A stretch of DNA of 64,000 nt, from NCBI GenBank assembly GCA_023079485.1, contig CM041091.1:34839093-34903092 (forward strand), in the 5' to 3' direction. Under the pieces are notes generated by a model. It worked only from the letters and a program-made list of their open reading frames with translations, was not told the DNA's origin and ran no database searches. Below, piece after piece: positions 59,001-64,000 of the stretch. This DNA comes from Archilochus colubris (taxonomy: Eukaryota > Chordata > Aves > Apodiformes > Trochilidae). The translations under genes were made by a program, and so were the position numbers. Position 1 is the stretch's first letter. Each line of letters starts with the position of its first letter.

Positions 59001-62000
59001 CCTTTATCCCTCTCTCTGTTTCCTCCACAGGTGGGCTTGCTCCCAGGTGCAGGCAGTGATGGCTGCAGCCCTCCTGCACTTTCCCTCCTGCTTTACCATG
59101 GCTGGAGACAGGGGACAACCTGTCCCACATCCCTTAACATTTGCTTTGGCCCCAAAACCTTTACAATCTTTGCTGCATGGTGTCAGCCCAGCTGCAAAAC
59201 CTCTGCCTGGGTCTTCTCCTGCCCCAAGCTGCAGACCCCTCCCTGCTCCTCAGCCAAACCCCCCCTCACCAGCAAACACTCCTGTGTTTCCTCTGCCCAC
59301 CACACATCCCCTCTGCCTGGGGTGAGGCTGATGGAAAAGAATGGTTTTTTTCCTAACACATTTAAAGCTGTTTGGGAGAGACACTGTGATTATTCACAAC
59401 TGTAATGTTTCCCACTCAAGGGGCAACATCATTTTCTGTGCTCCCTGGCTCTGCTGGAAACATGATGAGAATGCAAGGGGCCAATTTGCTGGGGAACACC
59501 AACAGGAATATGCAGAAACCAGAGAAAGGCAAGGGGAAAAAAATCAGTTCTTAGCACCTGGCTGCCACAGCTCTGTGCAGGATGTGTTGTTACTCTTCCC
59601 TAAGTTCAAGAAAGCTGAATTTACTTGTCTGGGTGTTTTGCATCCCCAGAACCTGCTGTGATTCTGTTGTGTAGGGGGAAGATAAAAATCAAAGTGAGAG
59701 AGCCCAGCAAGCTCCAGCCTGGCTGTGAAACCCCCCAGGAGCTGCAGCCCCTTTCCTTACACTGCTGCTCCCATGCAAGGCACACACAGGGCATGCACAC
59801 AGCTCGGAATTCATGTTCTCTCCCACCACGAGATGGTTTTCCTGTTTACCCTTTCATCTGATTTGGTTTTGGTTCATTTTCTGTTTTACAGCTGCAGTGA
59901 GAATTGGATTTCTCTCCCCTCAGCCCCAATCTGCTCTGAGCGTTTTGCTGTTCTGTTTCTTATCTCACATCTCCTTCTCCCTTCCTCATTTCCAACCCCA
60001 GCACTCTCAGTAACTTGAATTCTATAAAACTGCCCCAAATTGCCCTGCACAGGCACTGGCTGAGGCTCCTGCAGCACCCCAGGCAGCTCAACACCTGACC
60101 CCTTATTAACTTCAGGAGATGACACCTCTCAAACCCTTAAGCTTTCTGCTGTGCCTTAATTACCCAGAGACACAGTTGGCACCAAGAAGCCAAGCTAAGT
60201 GTTGAGGTTTTTAGTGCACTAAATGCTGCTGATGATTATTCCCCTGGCAAAGAGGTGGCACGGGTATAAAACCAAGAGAGGCAGCAGCTAATTAGGTCAG
60301 AATTTTCTGGCAGGGAAATTCTCACACCCACAACTGGTCCCTGCTGCATCTGGAAATGTCCCTCCTGCTCCTGCTGAACCTTTGGCCCCTGGCAGGGACA
60401 AACCTGGTGGTGTAAAGCTGAAAGGGGACAGAACCACAGGGATGCAAATGCAAAAGGCAGAGGTGGCTGAGAGTGGCCTTCAGAGTGAGATGTTTGCAGA
60501 TGATTTACAGCCTGCCTAGAAAACAGGTTCCCTTCGAGGAAGATGAAGTTCAGGTGAGAAGAAAGCAAGTTTGGGAGGGGAAACAGATGAGGTTTCCTAG
60601 GAAAACAGAGATTCCCCCTGTAAGTGCCATGCAGGTGGATGTGCTTACTGCACATGAATGCCCAACCCCAAAATGTGCCACTCCAGTGGCATCAGTGCCT
60701 CCACCTCCATCTTCTGCCTGGGTGAAACACATGAGAAAGACGCAGAAGATGGGAAACCCTGGGTCTGGGATGCTGCAGGGGAGGGAACCCCCAGACAAGC
60801 TTCAGCTTTGGCCAAGCATCAGCACTCCCTGGCTTGGGGGCAGAACCTCTTGTCCTCATCCTTCACTCTTTCCAGCCTCTAATATTTCAGAAGATAATTT
60901 CTGTTATTTTATTTTCTCTTTCACAAAATAAAATCAGTAGCTTTCACCTAAATTTTGCATACAAGCAGTAAATCCAATTACTCCCCATTGTTGCAAGCAG
61001 AGCTGACACCTTCTGGGTTATTTTCTTCCCTACCCCCTCTCCCTCTCCTTTAGTAGCCCCACTCCCAAACAGCTCTGCAAAATGAGTAATTTGTATGAAA
61101 ATACATTTTGTCTAGCAGATACTTTGGCTTTACGCTTTCTGGTTTTGTAATGCAATGAATATCCTCCCTGCAGCCCTATTATTTCCTTTTTTAATTCTTA
61201 AAAGGGAGAAAAACTGTTAAGTATTTGTAAAGTCTTATCCTATACTGTCAGAAGTAGAAAACAAATGAAGTGAGTTTCATTTCAGGAGGTTTTTTTTCAT
61301 ATATTCCCCGGGGCAAAATTTTGAAGCAGCAGTCATGTTGCATCAAGCATGAACAGCACTGTGCATCTCTCTCTCTCTTATATTTCAACATTTGAAATCA
61401 TCCCAACAAATGTGTCCTTAATTTTATATGTTGCATTAATTTCAAGTCAAGTGCATGCATTATGGGTAGAGTCTGCTGAGTCAGGAGTGTGTACATTTTT
61501 TTCTGTTTTTCTGCTTTTATCATCCCTCCTTTATGGCTTCACAAAAATTGAGTCTTGTTCCAACTCAGCCTCCCTGATGGATGCTGTGAATCTGGTACAG
61601 AGTCCTCTCCAAATTCACCTCTTCCTACAAGTGGGTGTCTTTCATTACTGCTGACATTAATAGTGAATGAACTAACAGCTGCCTCCTGCTAATGAGCCAG
61701 AGCAAAAAGAAACCTCTTGCCATGGCTGCAGTCTCAGGCTTGGCAGCTTGCCTGCCCAAAGCTCTGCAAAGGAATCTGCTGTGCGAGAAGCAAGGGTCTA
61801 AAACGTTCTTAGTTTGGGGGCTAAGCTGCAGCAACATTTCCCCACACCAGGAGGAGGTTTCTTCATGGGGACAAAGCAGGAACACCCGCAGGTCTCATCC
61901 ACATCCCTGCAGCAGAAGTTACCCCCTGCACTGCATTTCTGTGTGACCAGGGCATAAGTATCCCAGTGATGGAAGTCTCTAATGTTCTCCCCAAATTCCT

Positions 62001-62593
62001 ATGTACAACAGTATAACACAATAAAGAACAATAAAGCAGGTGGAGAAAAGAGTGATTCTTGTGTTAAAGAAGACCCTCACCAGGTGGATCTGAGCAGAAG
62101 GACCAGCTGAGCAGCATTGCTCGTGGCATCTGCCCATGGCTGGGTGCACCAGGGACAAATCCTGGGTGTTGATTTCTACCCAGCAGCTCGGTGAGGGATC
62201 CCATCCAGGCTCCAGAGGCACCTGGGGATAACAGAAACCTGAGGAGCTGCACAAGCTTTATTTGAGGTTTATCAATTGAGGTGGTATTTATTGAGGTTTA
62301 TTTTGAGGTTGGTATCCACCACCCCTGGCTCTCAGTTCAGCACATGCTCATTTCACACTGGCTGGGGGTTGACATGACATATTTAAGTGCTGTGTGTCAA
62401 AACCCCTTTTGGTCTCCTTGAAAAGGCATTTTCAGGAAGATGAGGGAGCACTGACTGGGGCAGGAACCCCAGAAGGTCACGGGCAGATCAAAGACATGGA
62501 ATTATTACCCAGCTCAGGATTCTCTACCCTTTACAGTGGTGGAGAGCTGTATAATTAATTGAAGTAAAAATAGCTAACAACTGCAACTTGATT
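56096..62593. other. Intergenic sequence, no gene seen
   Basis: About 6.5 kb with a poly(A) run at 57784-57802 and a short (cat)n near 58974-58987. AT-rich unique blocks at about 56330-56600 and 58300-58560 might be regulatory. No coding or RNA gene is supported. Confidence 0.7.
57784..57802. repeat. Poly(A) run
   Basis: Nineteen a on the plus strand, flanked by aag on both sides. No retroposon body recognised. Confidence 0.8.
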
Positions 62594-62653
62594 TGTGTTT
62601 GTGTGTGTATCTATATATGTGTGTATCTAAATATATACATATGCATACACACA
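62594..62653. repeat. Imperfect TG/TA dinucleotide tract
   Basis: gtgtgtgtatctatatatgt then gtgtatctaaatatatacat and ending in acacac. An imperfect alternating purine-pyrimidine simple repeat. Confidence 0.88.
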
Positions 62654-64000
62654 AGGTCCCTCACCCCAGGGGACAGGGAGGCCACAGCAGAGGCATCACT
62701 TTCCCTGCTCTCTTGAGAATCACCTGGAGATGAGCAGTGTTTAACAGTCCCATTAAGGTAAACTGTGCTCATATGAAGTTCTCTCCAACCTTTGAAGTTT
62801 TGGTTACTTTATTATGACTTTTTTATCAGAGGAGAAATTTAAGGAAGAAAATGGGGGTGAAACACCAACCTGGTTATTTTAAATAATTGAAGCCAAAATC
62901 CTCAGCCAGGCCATTGGTGGAGCACCCAAACCAGCAGCACGGGGCAGCCTCATCCCCCAGCCAGCACTGACACGGGGCTGAAAAGCAGGGGATAAACCCA
63001 GCCAGGGCCTCCTCTCTGCTGACAGGCTCTGGGGTTTTTACAGCCTTACAATCTTCCCTTAACTAGAGACATTTTCCCCGGGGAACAGTGTCCTGTCTGA
63101 AGCAAGCCAAAGGTGTTAAGTGACACTTGGAATATTTCCTCTGCACACCGTGGTTTAATTTCTGACTCACTTTCAGGATCTGCCTTGGCTGGTCACCAGC
63201 TGACAGAGCATCTTCCCCCCTCTCTTTCCCTCAGCCCTTTCGGTGATGCTGCTCAGCAGGAGGTGGAAGTGAGGAGGTTGTTGAGGGCAGTGAAAGTGTT
63301 TGTTCAAACAAATGTTTCCATGCCCACCGGAACAATAGGCAAGAACTTAGTTACCCTGTTGCAAAATACCTTTGAAACCTCCTCTCTTTTTTAACTGGCT
63401 CATAAAATTTGGCAGATAACTGAAATGCAGAGCACAGCAGGTGATCTGCCTGCATTTTGGTGAAACAAAGAATGGTTGGTTCGGTTTTTCTTATTAAATA
63501 CCAGGGGAGCCTCTGCACTTGGAATGCAAAGCAGGGAAACCCCCAGATGAGAAGAATTAGTGCAGAGAACATCTGCACCTCTTTGGAACCATGAGGACAG
63601 CCTAGCAAACACGATTTTTCTATTATTTTTTTTTTACCATTAATTTAAATTCATTGAAATAATTTTTCTAAAGTAAACATTAAAAATGTTTCTGATATTG
63701 TTCTATACATGCTTACCTAGACAGGGTCCATCTACCCTGGGCTGTTCTGGGCAAGAGGCTGGGCTCCTGAGGAAAGCCTTGCTGGGTCCTTGCTCGTGTC
63801 TGTGACCTCGGGTTACACTCGTGTCACACAAGTGACACAAGTGACATTTTGACTCTACGTGAGCACATATTTTTCAGGGAAAAAGACCATTGATGTTCAT
63901 TCAGATCAGTGACACACCAAAGAGGTATAATGTGAGGACCACTGATGTTTGAGACAGCTGATAACACACACGGCCACACTGAGAAACTGCTTGGCTGCAA
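62654..64000. other. Intergenic sequence, no gene seen
   Basis: About 1.3 kb to the right edge. It holds a short direct repeat of acaagtgac near 63827-63845. No gene is supported. Confidence 0.7.

Noticed and set aside
1..64000. CRISPR arrays, bacterial operons, integrated virus or complete transposon
   Set aside because: No regular spacer-repeat array, ribosome-binding-site gene clusters, retroviral gene frames, LTR pairs or intact transposase or reverse transcriptase were found. The window is ordinary vertebrate genomic DNA.

Overview
This is vertebrate nuclear DNA, most probably from a bird. It has a split gene with GT-AG introns, one strong CpG island and AT- and GC-mixed non-coding sequence. 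Several interspersed fragments look like the 3' end of the avian CR1 LINE, including the 'cccttccaaccc...attctgtg' type end. Introns are short for this gene family. The species cannot be named from the sequence.

The window is dominated by one gene read from the minus strand: TCERG1L (transcription elongation regulator 1-like). I recognise 12 coding exons in descending coordinates from about 41.16 kb (start codon, inside a CpG island) to 534 (TAA stop). The joined model is 549 codons. It has a proline-rich N-terminus, an atypical first WW domain split between exons 2 and 3, a variable linker, a canonical second WW domain across exons 6 and 7, a basic then acidic/alanine-rich linker, and two FF domains in exons 9-12. 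Every splice phase agrees with its neighbour except exon 5 to exon 6. That junction needs either a GT donor 2 nt further on or an unseen micro-exon.

Layout: 1-533 is putative 3' UTR. 534-41158 is the TCERG1L coding span, with 11 introns; the largest, intron 4, is about 15 kb. About 40.5-41.6 kb is the CpG-island promoter and exon 1. 41.6-64 kb is upstream intergenic sequence with CR1 fragments, a MIR-like relic, microsatellites, homopolymer tracts and some AT-rich unique blocks that could be regulatory, but no second gene I can support. No tRNA, rRNA, CRISPR, complete transposon or retrovirus was seen.

I found no new multi-gene system. The more interesting points are a two-codon start-stop uORF one base from the TCERG1L start codon, the exon 5/6 phase problem beside a GT-repeat donor, a C-rich minisatellite in intron 3, a degenerate triplet array in the last intron, and a long one-strand purine tract upstream of the gene.
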